Positions 36,441 to 49,800 of a stretch of DNA of 64,000 nucleotides are shown in pieces. Below the pieces are notes generated by a model, which saw only the letters and a list, made by a program, of their open reading frames with translations, ran no database searches and was not told the DNA's origin. The DNA is from Ampullaceana balthica. Its lineage: Eukaryota; Mollusca; Gastropoda; Lymnaeidae. Every line of letters starts with the position of its first letter. The first letter of the stretch is position 1. Position numbers and translations under genes: made by a program. Location of the stretch: contig CALYLW010000054.1 of the NCBI GenBank assembly GCA_944989445.1, positions 1,612,654 through 1,676,653 on the forward strand, given 5' to 3'.

Positions 36441-38036
36441 GGGGGGGTGCTTTTGATTGTGCAACGTTTTTTATTTTTAGCTTATTTTTAATTATTTTTT
36501 TTTAAGTTTAAAAATAAAACTTAAAAAATTAAAAAATTATGGTATGGGAAGTCTTTCAATTTTTCCTAGGCCTATTAATTTATTATTATTCTTTTAAATA
36601 TTAATTAATATGTATGGTATACGGTTTATAGTCACGGTATATTATTATTTTTTTTAAATACGGTAAATTTTTTATAAAAATAAAGTAAAATCCTTTTCGA
36701 TTTCTAGCAAATTCTAATATCTTTTCAGGATAGTAACAAATAAATAAATACATCAAAAAATGAAAACATTCACGAAATTGTTACCTTTCAAACAAAGTTC
36801 CTTGATTTGAATTACACAGAGTACTTATCAAAATCACTTAAAATAGCAAACCAGCAACGATGACATATTGAATCGCAAGTTTAAAATATTTGTATAACAT
36901 TTAGAGAAAAAAATTAGGATGAAACTGTGAAGAAAAAAAAACAAGTATTGCGCTCAGAACAGTTTGGGTGATGAAGGAAAGGGATTCAACAGTAAATGAA
37001 GATTTTTTATTTTTTTTTAAAGTTTCATTTAGAGCAGTGCTTCTCACAGTGGCCAGTAAGATCCACTCAAGATTATGTGGGTTGGGCTAGGAGTGGGTCG
37101 TCGACAGCAATCTGTCTGGAGGGAAAATTTGTGAAAGGAATGTAACGTTTATATGTTTTTAAACTGTAGGTACGCTTTACAAAAAAATAAAATAATAATA
37201 AAACTATGTTCTTGGATTATTGACGGTTACGGTGTACGTCTGTGTGACATAAGCCATAACAGCCTTCCATTTACATGAATCCATTGGTTTTCGTCTTCAT
37301 TCGTATCGTATTTTGCTGTAGATAGGTAGCCTACTGCTATTTACAGGCTCACGCGAGCACAGGCCGTATGTCTACTTTGACTTTTACATCCAGGTGGGGG
37401 CCATATGCAGAGATTGTTTAGGGAGCACTGGGTTCAAAGGATGGGAGGGTACGTTTTAAGTAATGATGGACAGGATCTAACTGCATGAGGCGTCTCACTC
37501 GTTAGCCGGACAGATTATGTCTCACGCCACTAGGGGGCGCGGCAATGCAATTTCCACGCTTGTCGAACACGAATGGTAAATACGATTAGTGAGCGACCAA
37601 CCGATCGGATAGCCGACTCATTGGTTCGGGATTCATATGGAGCAGGTTGTTAAAGCCAGATATCTTCTGTGAATTAAACCTGACCTTCAATTATTCACTT
37701 TCCTCACCTCCTCCATTTCACGAGAATCCGTATAATTTCTCCTGACAGGAGTTGTTAAAAAAAAACAAAAACAAAAAAAAGAAGAAAAATCTTGATAAAA
37801 TTTGGTTCATCCATAGCTACACAGATGTATGTGTTTGAGGTTTAGGTGGTTGTAAAGCTGGTGTTACTCCCGCCCTCGTTACACGAAACAAGTTTTTTTT
37901 GTTGAAGTTTTCCTTCAATGCCTCATCACTATAATAAGAAGTAATTGCAATCCCCCACCCACATAGGATTCTTATGGATTCCTTAGGCACACCGCCGTGG
38001 TATACGAAGTAAAGTGAACAGTAGTCTCGGTCTACA
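36441..38036. other. Intergenic stretch between the divergent genes
   Basis: No coding is recognised. Near 37034 there is a decayed hAT-like end (CAGTGCTTCTCACAGTGG). The more GC-rich stretch 37440-37660 might hold an upstream exon or promoter of the oxygenase gene, but nothing decisive is seen. Confidence 0.35.
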
Positions 38037-38039
38037 ATA

Positions 38040-38042
38040 TTA

Positions 38043-38102
<60 letters not shown>
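38040..38102. repeat. (ATT)n microsatellite
   Basis: About twenty copies of TTA/ATT, next to the rearranged LINE. Confidence 0.95.
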
Positions 38103-38105
<3 letters not shown>

Positions 38106-38136
38106 CTTCTCTGCTGATTCCTTTTCTGTTCCAGAC

Positions 38137-38313
38137 CAGGGCCGACCTAAGTGAATTGGAGGCCCTAGGCGAAGTGAAAATTGGTGGCCCTAAATGTAAT
38201 AGAAAAATAAATTATAAATATGGAAATATTCTTGTGCGAGGCCCCACTAATGATGAGACAAATCGGAGGCCCTAGGCGGCTGTCTAGTTTGCCTATGCCT
38301 AAAGCCGGCCCTG
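38137..38313. mobile_element. hAT-like MITE (CAGGGCCG ends) inside the LINE
   Basis: The ends are CAGGGCCGACCTAA and, reversed, CAGGGCCGGCTTTA. TCCAGAC repeats on both sides (38130-38136, 38314-38320). The insertion interrupts the minus-strand LINE reading frame just after DTVW. Confidence 0.8.
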
Positions 38314-38499
38314 TCCAGACAGTGTCATACACTCGGTCAAATGTTGCACTGGCTTTTGGGAGACGCGCGGTCAACTCATCATCAATGTTGGAACTCGGAG
38401 GCAATGGGCTGTCAAGGATGATGAAGCGGCTCACTGCGTTGATGTTGCATTCATTGAAGATTATTTTTGGCTCAATGCAGGGGTCGTGCTGTTATAGGG

Positions 38500-38917
38500 A
38501 GCCGAGACATGGAGAACAACGGCGGTAAACCTGACCAGAATCCAGTCCTTAATCAACAACTGTCTAAGAAGGATTCTCAGAATTCACTGGCCAGACAAAA
38601 TCAGCAACCAGGAACTGTGGCAGCGGACAAAACAGAAGCCCATTGAGGAAGAGATTCTCCAGAAGCGGTGGTGGTGGATTGGTCATACACTAAGAAAACC
38701 TGCTTCTAACACAACAAAGCAAGCCCTGAAATGGAACTCACAGGGTAAGCGGAAAAGAGGCCGTCCAAGAAACACTTGGCGCCGAGAATTGGAGGCAGAC
38801 ATCAAGAGAATTGGCCATGAATGGAAGATCCTGGAGAAGCTGGCCCAGGATAGAGATGCCTGGAGGTCTCTCGTAGGTGTCCTATGCCCTTGGAGGAATC
38901 GCAGACGCCAACGATGA
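38500..38917 (+). pseudogene. LINE ORF2 C-terminal part
   Basis: An open stretch without its own start encodes about 138 residues ending in a natural stop. The motifs LRRILRI, RRW-like WWWIGH, KRKRGRPRNTWRR and RDAWRSLV are typical of the C-terminal tail of non-LTR retrotransposon ORF2. The catalytic reverse transcriptase motif is absent, so it is inactive. Confidence 0.75.
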
Positions 38918-39006
38918 TCGGTGGATGCCCCTCATGGACGAGAGGGCTCAACAACAACAATGCAGGGGTCGGCTGGTACAGGACCTTTGTCTTCTCCGGG
39001 CTGATG

Positions 39007-39165
39007 CAGGGCCGTCTTAACGCATAGGGCCGTCTTAACGAGCATAGGGGTCCCATGGAAATATGTTATATATTTATATATATTATGTATATTTATTTTT
39101 TATTCCTGAGGGGCCCAACACTTTTTCTTTGCCCACGGGCCCAAACTGGTGTACAGACGGCTCTG
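39007..39165. mobile_element. hAT-like MITE (CAGGGCCGTCTTA end) inside the LINE
   Basis: A 159-bp element with inverted ends (CAGGGCCGTCTTAA and, reversed, CAGAGCCGTCTGTA). The 8-bp target duplication GGCTGATG is at 38999-39006 and 39166-39173. Confidence 0.85.
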
Positions 39166-39330
39166 GGCTGATGGTGAGTTCATTGTTTGAGCGCGCACTG
39201 TAAAGTGTATCCAAAGGGCGTGGCAAGTTTGCTGATGAGCCGGCGTTGAGCAAATAGAAGGTTTAGGATGATGTCTGACTTGACCCTTGTTTTTGAATAT
39301 ATTAGTTTTAGCCTTATGACCATGAGATTG

Positions 39331-40264
39331 AGGCCGTCCATTAATGAAGTCGCTCGATTTTTGTCAATTTCTACCCCCCCCCCTCCCCCTCGTCACAAGT
39401 TGGCTCAAAAACTTAGACCACCTCCAATATGACGTCACAAAGCTTTGACCCCCCCCCCGCCATAATGCCGTATTTTCTGTTTGAAAATTAGCATGCTTCA
39501 AATCACTTTTAAAATACTTAATATTGACTCGTGGTGTCTGGTTGATTGTTTGCTTGTCGAAAAAACTTTGGATCTATTTTTAACCCACTTCCTCGTAAGC
39601 TAGCGAGCTAAAATTTTGCAGGCAGTTTTGTGTAGATGATAAAAGTGATGTATCAAAATTTCAGATCACCGTAAATAAATTATTGAATTATTAGATTATT
39701 TTATTTATCTCTATGTATCATGTTATTTTTTGAGAAAGAGTGTCACGGTGTGTATTATATTGAACAACCTTTCTGTCGCGCAATAAGGTGCGTATTTTAT
39801 TGACAACAATTTTTATAAACATATTCCTGATCGGTGCGCATTATATTAAACATTTTTTATGACACATAACTACCATTTTTGGATGGTCTTGCGCTGCGTA
39901 TTATAATAAACATTCTTTTAGTTATGTCTCGTTCATAAAGTATTTATAGTCAAAAACTTGTTTTTTTTAATTTGTCATTTAAGTATGTATTATGTATTTA
40001 GAGTAAGCCTGCACTCTAATATCGTAACACGCGTGAATCTTGGTAAAACGTCATAAAAAAATTGTAAAAATCAAATATTTAAGTGGAACTTTATTTTAAA
40101 TTAGCCTGTTTTTTGAAGTGACGTCACATTTGTTGAACACCCCCGCCCCCCCTCATCACACATTGTCACGAAAGTGTGACCCGCCTCCCCCCCCCCTTTT
40201 TTTAAAATTAAAAATTATGTATTTTATTTTTATAAGGTGCGTGACGTCATTTATGGACTGCCCC
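39331..40264 (+). mobile_element. Harbinger-like element, older copy
   Basis: A decayed left end (AGGCCGTCCATTAATGAAGT) and a good right end (CGTGACGTCATTTATGGACT then GCCCC) bound about 930 bp. Inside at about 39515-39962 is a copy of the 500-bp MITE that also occurs at 5948 and 26266. Confidence 0.65.
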
Positions 40265-40526
40265 ATTGAACAAGTGACTATCACTTCAGACTTCAGTAGT
40301 AGTACTGCTACTACTAACACCCACCACCACTTTTTAAAAAGTCGTTGCTTACTTTTCATGTACCGATGTACCTACTATTTTCTTTTTAAAAATCACATAG
40401 ATTTTGAGATTGAATTTGTTTTATTGTACTATTTTAACAAATTTTTTAAAATCTATAATTTATTTAATTGCAATAATAATAATAACACTACATTAAAGTC
40501 AATTAAAAACACATATGTTATTTTAT

Positions 40527-41168
40527 TATTAAATCCTTTATATTAACTCATGGCGTCTGCTTGATTGATTGCTTGATTGAGGCCTTGCTTGTCGCAAAAA
40601 CTCTGGATCAATTTTTAGCCCACTTCCTCGTATGCTAACGAGCTGAAATTTTGCTGGCAGACTCGTGCCAATGATGAAAATGATGTATCAAAATTTCAGA
40701 TCGATCGAATGTACTGTAATTAAATTAATGAATTTTTAGATTATCTCTATTTATCTCTATTTAGCATTTTATTTTTTGTGCTAGACTGTCGCGGTGCGTA
40801 TTATATTGAATGACCTTTTTAATTCTTGCCTGTTGCGCTGTGAGGTGCGTATTATATTGACGATACTTTTTAAAAATATATTCCCGATCTGTAAATCTAA
40901 ATGCTATTAATTGCTAAATTAGTAATCTGTCTCGCTATGCGCACTATATTAACATAACCCTTTTCCCGTGATCAAATCGAGCTGAAATTTAGCAGGCAGT
41001 GCAGTTCAGTGCAGGCTGTAGAATATATTTTTTACTATAAATCCTTTATATATTTGAGACATGACATAACTAAAATTTGGGATTTTTTATTGTCGTGCGA
41101 TGCGTATAATAATGAACATTCTTTTAGTTATGTCTCAGTCTCGTATATAGTCAAAAACTTGGTTTTTT
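40527..41168 (+). mobile_element. 500-bp MITE family, longer copy
   Basis: It starts AAATCCTTTATATTAACTCA and ends around TATAGTCAAAAACTTGG, with the family interior between (GATGTATCAAAATTTCAGAT, GGTGCGTATTATATTGA). It carries extra internal sequence. Confidence 0.65.
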
Positions 41169-41372
41169 TATGTTTAAAAAAATATATATTTCGTTACTTC
41201 GCGGAAACACTTCGTGGAATGACCTAAATTCTAAATTAAAATTCCTTATAATTAATATTAATTTTCTCTTGACTCATAATCTCATAACTTTGACATACAA
41301 AAAGTGTATTTTCCACAGGAAAAAAATTCAAGTGGGATGAAATTCTTATGAAAATATTTCACCAAGAAGTTA

Positions 41373-43255
41373 GGGGCCGTCCATAAATGACGTCACGTCG
41401 TTTTTGCTGATTTTTGACCCCCTCCCTCCCCCTCGTCACGCGTCGTCACAAAAACTTAGACCCCCCCATCTACAAAATACGTCACAAATCTTTGACCCCC
41501 CCCCCAAAAAAAAACAACAACTTATTTTCTATTTGAAAATAAGTTTCAAATCACTTTTCATTGTCATTGAAGTATTTATTATTTATTTAGTGAAGATCTA
41601 GCCTATATTGTAATATCGTAACCCACGTGAAGCATTTTTTAAAAATGCGTTTAACTGGCCTTCAGAAAACGAACTGTGTTAACATCCTTAGATTATATTT
41701 TATTTTAATGCATACAAATTAAACATTGACTATTAATCATCACGGTTAACGTCTTTGTTTTAAAAAAAAATATTTAAAAATAACATTTTTAAAATGTATT
41801 TTTTTAAAATCCCTCAATTGACTGACGGGCATCCCGTAAGAAAGAGGTCGGCGAACAGAGGTAAATAACCTCATCTGGGGTCAAAAAGGGAATTCTTGGG
41901 GGTAATGCAGACTCATTTGGGACATATAACATCCACTACAATCCACTAGATATATTAAAATACGTCATGTGTACGTGTACACTTGGAACATATGCCCATT
42001 ATTGAACCAGTTCCTTCCAGAAAATGCATTTTTTAAAAATTTGACAACTTTGTAGATTTCTTACCTACGTACTATACGAAGACACCTAAATCTACCCTAC
42101 TTTCATTTATATTGACACGAGTGACAATAATCTTAATCCACATGACTTGTCTGTATCACGTATCCTTTCTGTGATATTTAAAATAAATTAATGCCTTAAA
42201 AACTGAGCTAAGAAGAAAAGTTGTTTTGTGCTCCTCTCGAATTGCGATGTCAAGAATTTGATGCATTCAATAAAGTTAATGAATACTTGACTAATTTTAA
42301 ATGGGCTCATTTACCATTATATCTAGAACAGTGCTTCTCAAACTTTTTAGTATGGTGGACCGGCAGGAATTTTTTCCATTGCACCAGGGACCGGTGCACT
42401 ATTTTTCCTGCACTGACAATTTTTTCTGTCCTTTTTTTTAGAACATCTGCGGACCGGCAGCGGATGCCCACGGACCGGCACCGGTCCGCGGACCACCCAC
42501 TTTGAGAAGCACTGATCTAGAAGACTAGAATGGCCAGGGGCGTTTGACCAAAAACCAATCGAACAATTATATCAAACTTAAAAAGTTTTTAATTCTATCA
42601 AATAGATTCCCTCCCCTCATCCCCTTTTAAAGAAAAAGGATATTCCGTGTCGTTTTGACTTAAAATATCTACACATAATCCTATTCAGATCATTTTTAGA
42701 CACTTGTCATGCTTGTAAAACTCACCAGTAGCATTTTCGGCTAACGACGCTCCCCCAAATCCCCGAGTCATGTGAGCAGGACCTAGAGTCTGTAACGCAC
42801 ACATAAACTTGTATATTTTGGGGTAACGGGCAAAAAAGTTGACGACTCCAGCCTTGAAAGAACCAAAGCGGAGCTGCGGTTACATCACAAATGCTTTGAT
42901 GTCAACATCAAACGACGCAGTGTAACAATTTCATACGTTATCTTGTGGATTCTCAAACTTAAGGATTATAATTAGATTTAATTTTCGTGTCTTGATAGCT
43001 TACGCTTACGCAACCAGCGTCTGATGGCCTACCGACCGGCACATTGAGAAGCACTGATTTTTTTTTAAAAAGGGAAAAAAGTCATTAAATAAATTGTAAG
43101 CTACCAAATATTTCAGTGGAAGTTTTATTTAAAGTTATCCTTTTGATGTGACGTCACATTTCTTCAACCCCCCTCCCTCCCCCTCGTCACGCATCGTCAC
43201 AAAAGTGTGACCCCCCTCCCCTCCTAGGTGCGTGACGTCATTTATGGACGGCCCC
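41373..43255 (+). mobile_element. PIF/Harbinger-like element with TTA duplication
   Basis: The left end is GGGGCCGTCCATAAATGACG and the right end is its inverted form (CGTGACGTCATTTATGGACG then GCCCC). TTA flanks both sides (41370-41372, 43256-43258). No transposase is visible in the 1.9 kb. It carries an hAT MITE at 42329 and an older hAT-like end near 43030-43052 (GAGAAGCACTG). Confidence 0.8.
42329..42514. mobile_element. hAT MITE (CAGTGCTTCTCAAA ends)
   Basis: A 186-bp element with inverted ends CAGTGCTTCTCAAA and an 8-bp target duplication ATCTAGAA at 42321-42328 and 42515-42522. The middle is rich in CCGGTCCGCGG motifs. Confidence 0.93.
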
Positions 43256-43814
43256 TTATACACTTTTAATTCACGCATATTAGATAAGATTTTCCTGAGT
43301 ATAGTATAGTATAGTAGCATTGGTGTGGACAAAATGAAAATGCGTTTATTAATCAGTCAGTAGGTTGTTTTTAAATAATAGCGTTTTTTCAGAAGTTAAA
43401 GTTTAGTGAAAAAGCGATTTGAATTTGGGTAATATCAAATTGCTATGTTATTATCTTGTTGACCTTACGTTTTTAAGTGTTAAATAAAAGATTACAAAAT
43501 TGTAAGAGAACCTTTTAAAAAATGAATATGTCTATGAATAATAATTTGAGATGCCATGAATTAAACTATCAATACTAAGTTTCCAAAAATATACGAATTT
43601 ATTTTAATAGACGCAGAGTAAATTTTTTTTAAAAAATGTAAAAACGAAACGAAACAAGTCTTAGCCCCGCGTAACTTAACAGTACATTTCAGTGTGATCG
43701 GTGTGTTAACCTGGAGGCCGCCGCTCGCCCAAGGCAGAAAGTTAATAAATAATCATTTTAATTAGCATACATTTTCAATAATAAATTATAAATCTGAGTG
43801 ATACTGCACGCAGG

Positions 43815-46800
43815 ATGCCGAAAGGAAGAAAGACCAAAAAAGGCAAAGGTAAGCTCGACTGGGCTAAAGCAAAGAGAACGGTGCCCTCAACTATTTACAT
43901 TGTCAATCATTGTTATGGAAGAGCGCGTACTTCCTGGAATGAAATATATTTTTACACTAAAAAAGGGAATAAGTGCACTTATTTTTATCCATGAACGTAA
44001 TTAATTTTCTTGTTTTAGGGTCTGGGTTAGGTTTAGTTGTCTATTTTTTAAAATTAAAATAGAAAAAAAACAAACAAATATAGCAGCCGAAAATGCCATT
44101 TATCGAGCGCACCACTCTCTTTGCTTTTACCCTAGGCCTAGACTGAAATTAAATTATGCGCTAGCTGAATAGCTCTCTTAGACTTAGACTCTCTACTCTA
44201 CAACTCTACACGACTACAGTACAGTGTACAGTCTACACTCTCTAACTCTAGGCGAGACCTAGCGGCTACTATGTCTTTGTAGCTATTTTAATTTTGAGCT
44301 ATGCACGCTCAATCTATCAAGCTATTCGAGTGAATCAGAAACTACACTTGAATAAATTACATTATCTATAAATTATAGTAGTAGGCCTATAAATAATAAT
44401 AATATAAATTAAGTCATAGTCATGGAGCTGACACTGATGGCTCTTACTCTTACTAATACTAATACTAGTCTTACTCATACTTTAAGTCTTAAAGACCACC
44501 CCCCCCCTTTTTTTTTCTTCAAATGCTTCGCCCTTTTCATAATCATTTAAGACAAGATTAATTTCTTATTACTATTCCGTATGCAAGAACAAACACATAC
44601 AAATTCTCGTTCTTCCCGTCCGGAATTCGGCGTGGAATGGGTTGCCTGAAGTCTAAAGAAACCTTTGCCTTTACTTTATCATTATCAACATTTAAAACTC
44701 TAATAAGAATGCAGGACTAGACACAAACCATAGATAAGCGTAGGACGCAATAATATTCTGTATAGAAAGAGCGTCTGTAGCAGATAAGAAAAAATAAGAT
44801 TTAGACTTAGACTCTTGTAATTGTAAATTCTCTCCATAACTATAAATATGACTTGTCTTGAGACGGAGGCCGAAGGCTTTGACTTTTGAGTCAACCTGTA
44901 CTCTGTACTGACTGTACTGTAAACTCAGAGTAAACTGTAATTGTTGACCTGCCTACTGAAGTCTACTGTCACTGTGAAAAAGACTGAGCCCTTTTTACAG
45001 CTCTTTGACTTACACTTACAGTGCCAAAACTTTATATAAAATTAACTAATTAATTTAAATTAATTTAGAATTTTTAACTTTATTGTAAGTTATTAAATGA
45101 ACTAAGTACTAATGATTACGTGTTACATTTGAATGAATACCTTATGCCTTATATATATAATTCTCTTCGTGGGACCATGCGAGACACCACGCAAGTATGT
45201 GCAAACCGAGCATGACGAATGACCCTCGCTGGGGTCGACCAATGTATCGAGACCATCAATGGTCCTTGCATTTCACTCGCATTGTTCCTTCACAGAAAAC
45301 GTGAGATTCGTAGTGTACTTGTTATCACGCCCGCCTCATTCGGGGAAGGTCCTGAGTTCAAGCCCCAGCGAAAACATTTAAAAAATTATTTTTTTTTAAA
45401 TGTCTGTTTGTGCCCGTTCTTTTACCCCTTTATTGTCAACACTAGCTGACCAGCGGCGTAGCATACGCCGCTAATGCTTTAGTGACGAGTGAAGACTTCC
45501 TGAAAGACACAGTTGTCAAAATGGGGTAGGTTTGGGCAAACGACTGAGTGAATGAAAAGAAGGAACTCTGGAGAGACCTGTGGCGTAGCATACGCCGCTG
45601 ACTCGCTCATCATAGACAGTGCAAAGAACGGTTGGGGGGGGGGTGAGAGTACAGACACAAAAAGCAGCACTAGTAAATAAAAATAGCGAGTAAACGTAAA
45701 GACATGCACACTGAGGTTGTTGTTACCCGCCGCCCATTTAATTCTACCATCCCTTAAACATAAACTGTGATTGGCCGACCCTAGCGAGGGTTAGTCATAT
45801 TTAGGGTTGCTAATTGCGTGTTGTTTTGGAAAACCGATTATTGATTATGTTACTCCGATTTTAAACCGATTATCGTTTTATAGCTGACTCCATAGAAGTT
45901 AGGGGTGTACCGAATTTCACCTGCAAATGTCTCGAAACCAACAATGAGTTGGCAGCCAACCGACATTCACTTGAGTTGTTTTGATTTCTTCTTGCTGTAG
46001 TTTATGTCCATTCTTTCTCCACTTTCTTTGCACTCTCCATGAGCAAGTCTGCGGCATATGCACGCCGCGGGGCGTCTAGTTATTGTTATTAATTTAAGTT
46101 AGATGATCCTAAAATCTCAACACATTATTTTATTAAACCTAAAGCAAACCTGTCTTACTACTTGCAGTGCAGAGGTTTGGTTTAATTTTAATTTCTCCTT
46201 TTTAAAGCCAAAATAAGTATAACAACCATTGGAATGATATTCAATGTTCAAAATGGAAATAATACTCAAATATAGGGGTGCACGCCTTATTTTATATTGC
46301 AAAGTAACCCATTTTTTAAGCATGTTTAGTATTGTTCAGGGGACTTTCAAAACAATAAAAGTTTCTATAAAATGAAAGAGCATTGTAAAGGCACAATAGA
46401 CAATAGAAGCTAAATGGTGAGAGGAGGCAGAAATGGCACACGAAACCTGATTTGCTGATACTATTACTGCTAGCCTAAAAGGGAAAAAAAAGTTATCACA
46501 TTCTTATACTTAGTGTATGAATTTTTCCTTTGACAGTAGTCACTTTTATGTAAATAGCATTACTATACAGGCAAATTCAACAGGTTAAAGATAATAAAAA
46601 AAAATTTTTTGGGAACAGCAGTTAACTTAATCTGGTTTCATGAAGACACAGATCAAACCAAAAACTATAAAATGTGAAAAATACCTAGGATACACTTTTT
46701 TATATCTATGTTATTTGAATTTTATATTAATGCAGTTACATAAGAGGTACAAGAGTTAGGTTTCTTTATACCCTCGGTGAAGGCACAGATGATGTGTGTA

Positions 46801-49800
46801 ATTTAGTAATGGAGTAGCTTTCTAGAATGCACTTCATGCTTCATTTCATTCCTCATCTAAATGAATCTACGTAATTCTGTTATTGGTGCGTTTTATGCCT
46901 ATCCCCATAGAAACACAAAAATGTGCTGTTGTTAAATGATTGTGTGTTATTATCATCAGACCGAGGATTTCCTGCATGGGTATTTTTTATTGCAAATCAA
47001 AAGTAAATAGACCTGCATGTTATATTTGTATTTCCGAGTTAAATAATTAAGTTTTGTTTAAAACATCAAAACATGGCTTGAGTCGCGTGTATTCAAGCGA
47101 ACATCACCCAAAGGATGTAACAACTTGAACACCTTTCCATGGTATTTGTAATACATTATTAGATTACATTAGCATACATTTGGCCAACACTAATTTAACT
47201 CTCTTATGACTTATATCATGTCTTATGCTGCAATTATGGAGTTGGAAAGACATGAAACCAGTTCTTCTGATTATCCTTAAAGCCTCACTGGACCATAATT
47301 CAAATATTGTGATAGAAATATGCTGATTATAGGATATTTTACATTTTTACAAGGTTTATTTTCTCACAAATGCACTTTTTTTTAGAATCAGCAGAAACTG
47401 ATGCATCAGCCTCCAAAAAAGTCAAATTGGAAGATCCTCAAATTGATGGCTTTGAAGTTCGTTTTGAATGGGAGGGGGATAAATCAAAATGGGTGCGCTA
47501 CACTAAAACTTTGAACAAATCTCTGTGTGAAGCATACAATGCTGGCAAGAAACAGGTAAAGAAACTCATAATCCTTGAGTTAATATTGTGTAATATTTTG
47601 ATTTGTCACAATTTTGACTTGAAATATATAAAAGTTTAATTAACATTAAAACTTGAATTATTGTTTTTTTTTAAAGTAAGTCTTGTTTTTAATTTCTAAT
47701 TTTAGATTCAATTAAAGGTTTCAACTGGGGTGTCACTGACTGTTGTTTTTGATAAGATGATACAGAAGAACAGTAAAACAGGGTGGGAGAGAAAAGTTCG
47801 AGTGGCAATACAAAATGAGAAAGATTCAGGTAAGCCTTTCATCACTGTGTTGTGTTGGATTATGCTTAGAAGTTTTAGCCTAAGCTGAATTTCATGAATA
47901 AAAACAATAATGTTGCATGTTTTGTCCAGATTACTATGTGTGGGAATGGCAAGACGACGCAACCCAGTGGTGCCCATACACAGTCCCACTTAGCATAGAA
48001 TTGGAAAAAGCTTTCCAGGGTGGCCAAGAGTCTTTGATAACCAGCTCAAAACCAGCTTCATTTGAAATGGACCTAAAGAATATGACACAGACTAATGTTA
48101 AAACGAAATTCTCGAGATCCATCCGAAGAGCAATAGAAGGTATACTTATTGTTCAGTTATTTGTTACACATTTTTGAAAACAAAAGCATACATTCAAACC
48201 TTAACCTTATTGCTCATTATAAGTAGCATGACTTTAACTGCCTTATAAAAGAACCATCTTATTTATTTTTAAAAAATCCTTTGAGCAGCTCTAGAAATTG
48301 GGTATCCATGGCAACCTTATTTTTTTAAATTCTCAAACCACCTCTGGCAAAAATAGACATAACAGATTGTTAACCTACTTTTTTTTCAGAAAGTGAAACT
48401 CCCTCAGACTATGAAGCTGAAGGGGATGCACAGAATGGGAATGCATCGGCTGTAAAAGAAGAAACAAATGAAGAGGAAGAAGATGTTCCAAAACCCAAGA
48501 GTGGCAGGGGAAGAAAAGGCAAAAGTGGCAGCAGTGGAGCAAAAGGAAGTGGAAGGGATCCCACAAAATCAACTGGTAACCTATATTGAACTCAAAACCT
48601 ATTTTTAGCAATGTTTTTCTTAAAGAAAAGAAACATTGATTAACTAATTAGGATGCACACACTCAAATAGTATAAAGTTATCATATTGGTACAATTATTT
48701 TTTTTTCAAATTTGAATTTCTTAATTAGTGTTTTACCAATATCTGTGTGGTCTAATAATTGCTTAAATTAAAAAAAAATTTTTTTTACTTTTAGTGGTGA
48801 CCAGTGCTCATCAAATCTCTGAGAATGAGATACATGGGAAACAATTAAATTTGAAATTTTTGTTGTAACGGAGGTTCAAAATTTTGGATAAATGTTTTAT
48901 TGATCACTTTTGATGTGTAACAAATGTTTACCTTCTAAATGTTTAGTGAAAACTGTGGTGGTAAAGAAAGGGAGTGCACCTGTGGATGATCTATGCCCTA
49001 TAGCAAGTAGCTCTTCAGTGTATGAAGCTAACAAAATTATTTGGGATTGCATGTTAAATCAGGTAATGGCTTAAAATTATTATTTGCTGAACCTTCATAA
49101 TATTTATTATTATGAAGTTATTATTACACATTTATCATATTTTTACTCATTAAATTTTTTTTTCTTCATAAAAAGGAAGCCAAATATTCCATGCCATTTT
49201 AAAACTATTCAATGAATTGGCTGTGTAAGTAATACAGTCGAAACCGGTTAAGTCGACGGCGTTGGGGTATGAAAAATGGCATCGAGATAACCGATGATCG
49301 AGTTAAAACGAAAACCAACATGGCGGCAAAAATATTAACATGCACTTGAAATTTCTTTATATACGTTTTATGCGTTAATTAGTGATGGGACGATTAATCA
49401 GAATCGTATCGAAATATAAGAAATATCAATATAATGTTAAATTATGTGATATATTATATTATGCGAAATGGAACGTCCTTGGGAGTATGATTTATGTAAA
49501 TGAATTAGTGACTCGGCTCTGACTGAGACTGAGGCTCTAGTTTTAGTTCATTTGCTCGTTCGTCCTTGAACTTTATTATTTCATGCTATTTAATACTAAT
49601 ACTAATGATGTAATTATAATTAAAGTCATAATCTTAGTGTAAGTTTATTACTAATAAATACCAAGGCATTTATTTGTATAAGGACCAAGGAAAACAAACA
49701 AGATTCAAATAAATATAGTCTTTCGCGCATCGTTCTGCGCATGTCGAAAAAAGTCGCAAATATTGTTAATAATTGACTACCATTACGCTAGGACTAGTGT

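Larger units (their letters stand above)
38103..39190. mobile_element. Rearranged non-LTR retrotransposon (LINE) fragment
   Basis: On the minus strand, 39190-38957 reads LTISPEKTKVLYQPTPA and 38470-38321 reads CNINAVSRFIILDSPLPP, then SSNIDDELTARLPKAS and ATFDRVYDTVW. Both belong to the end of a LINE reverse transcriptase. On the plus strand, 38500-38917 reads AETWRTTAVNLTRIQSL, then INNCLRRILRIHWPDK, WWWIGHTLRK, GKRKRGRPRNTWRRELEA and a stop, the C-terminal part of the same protein type. The C-terminal part is thus inverted relative to the rest. Two hAT MITEs are nested in it. Confidence 0.75.

Noticed and set aside
45297..45370. Functional tRNA gene
   Set aside because: The acceptor and anticodon stems do not pair properly; kept only as a tRNA-like repeat.
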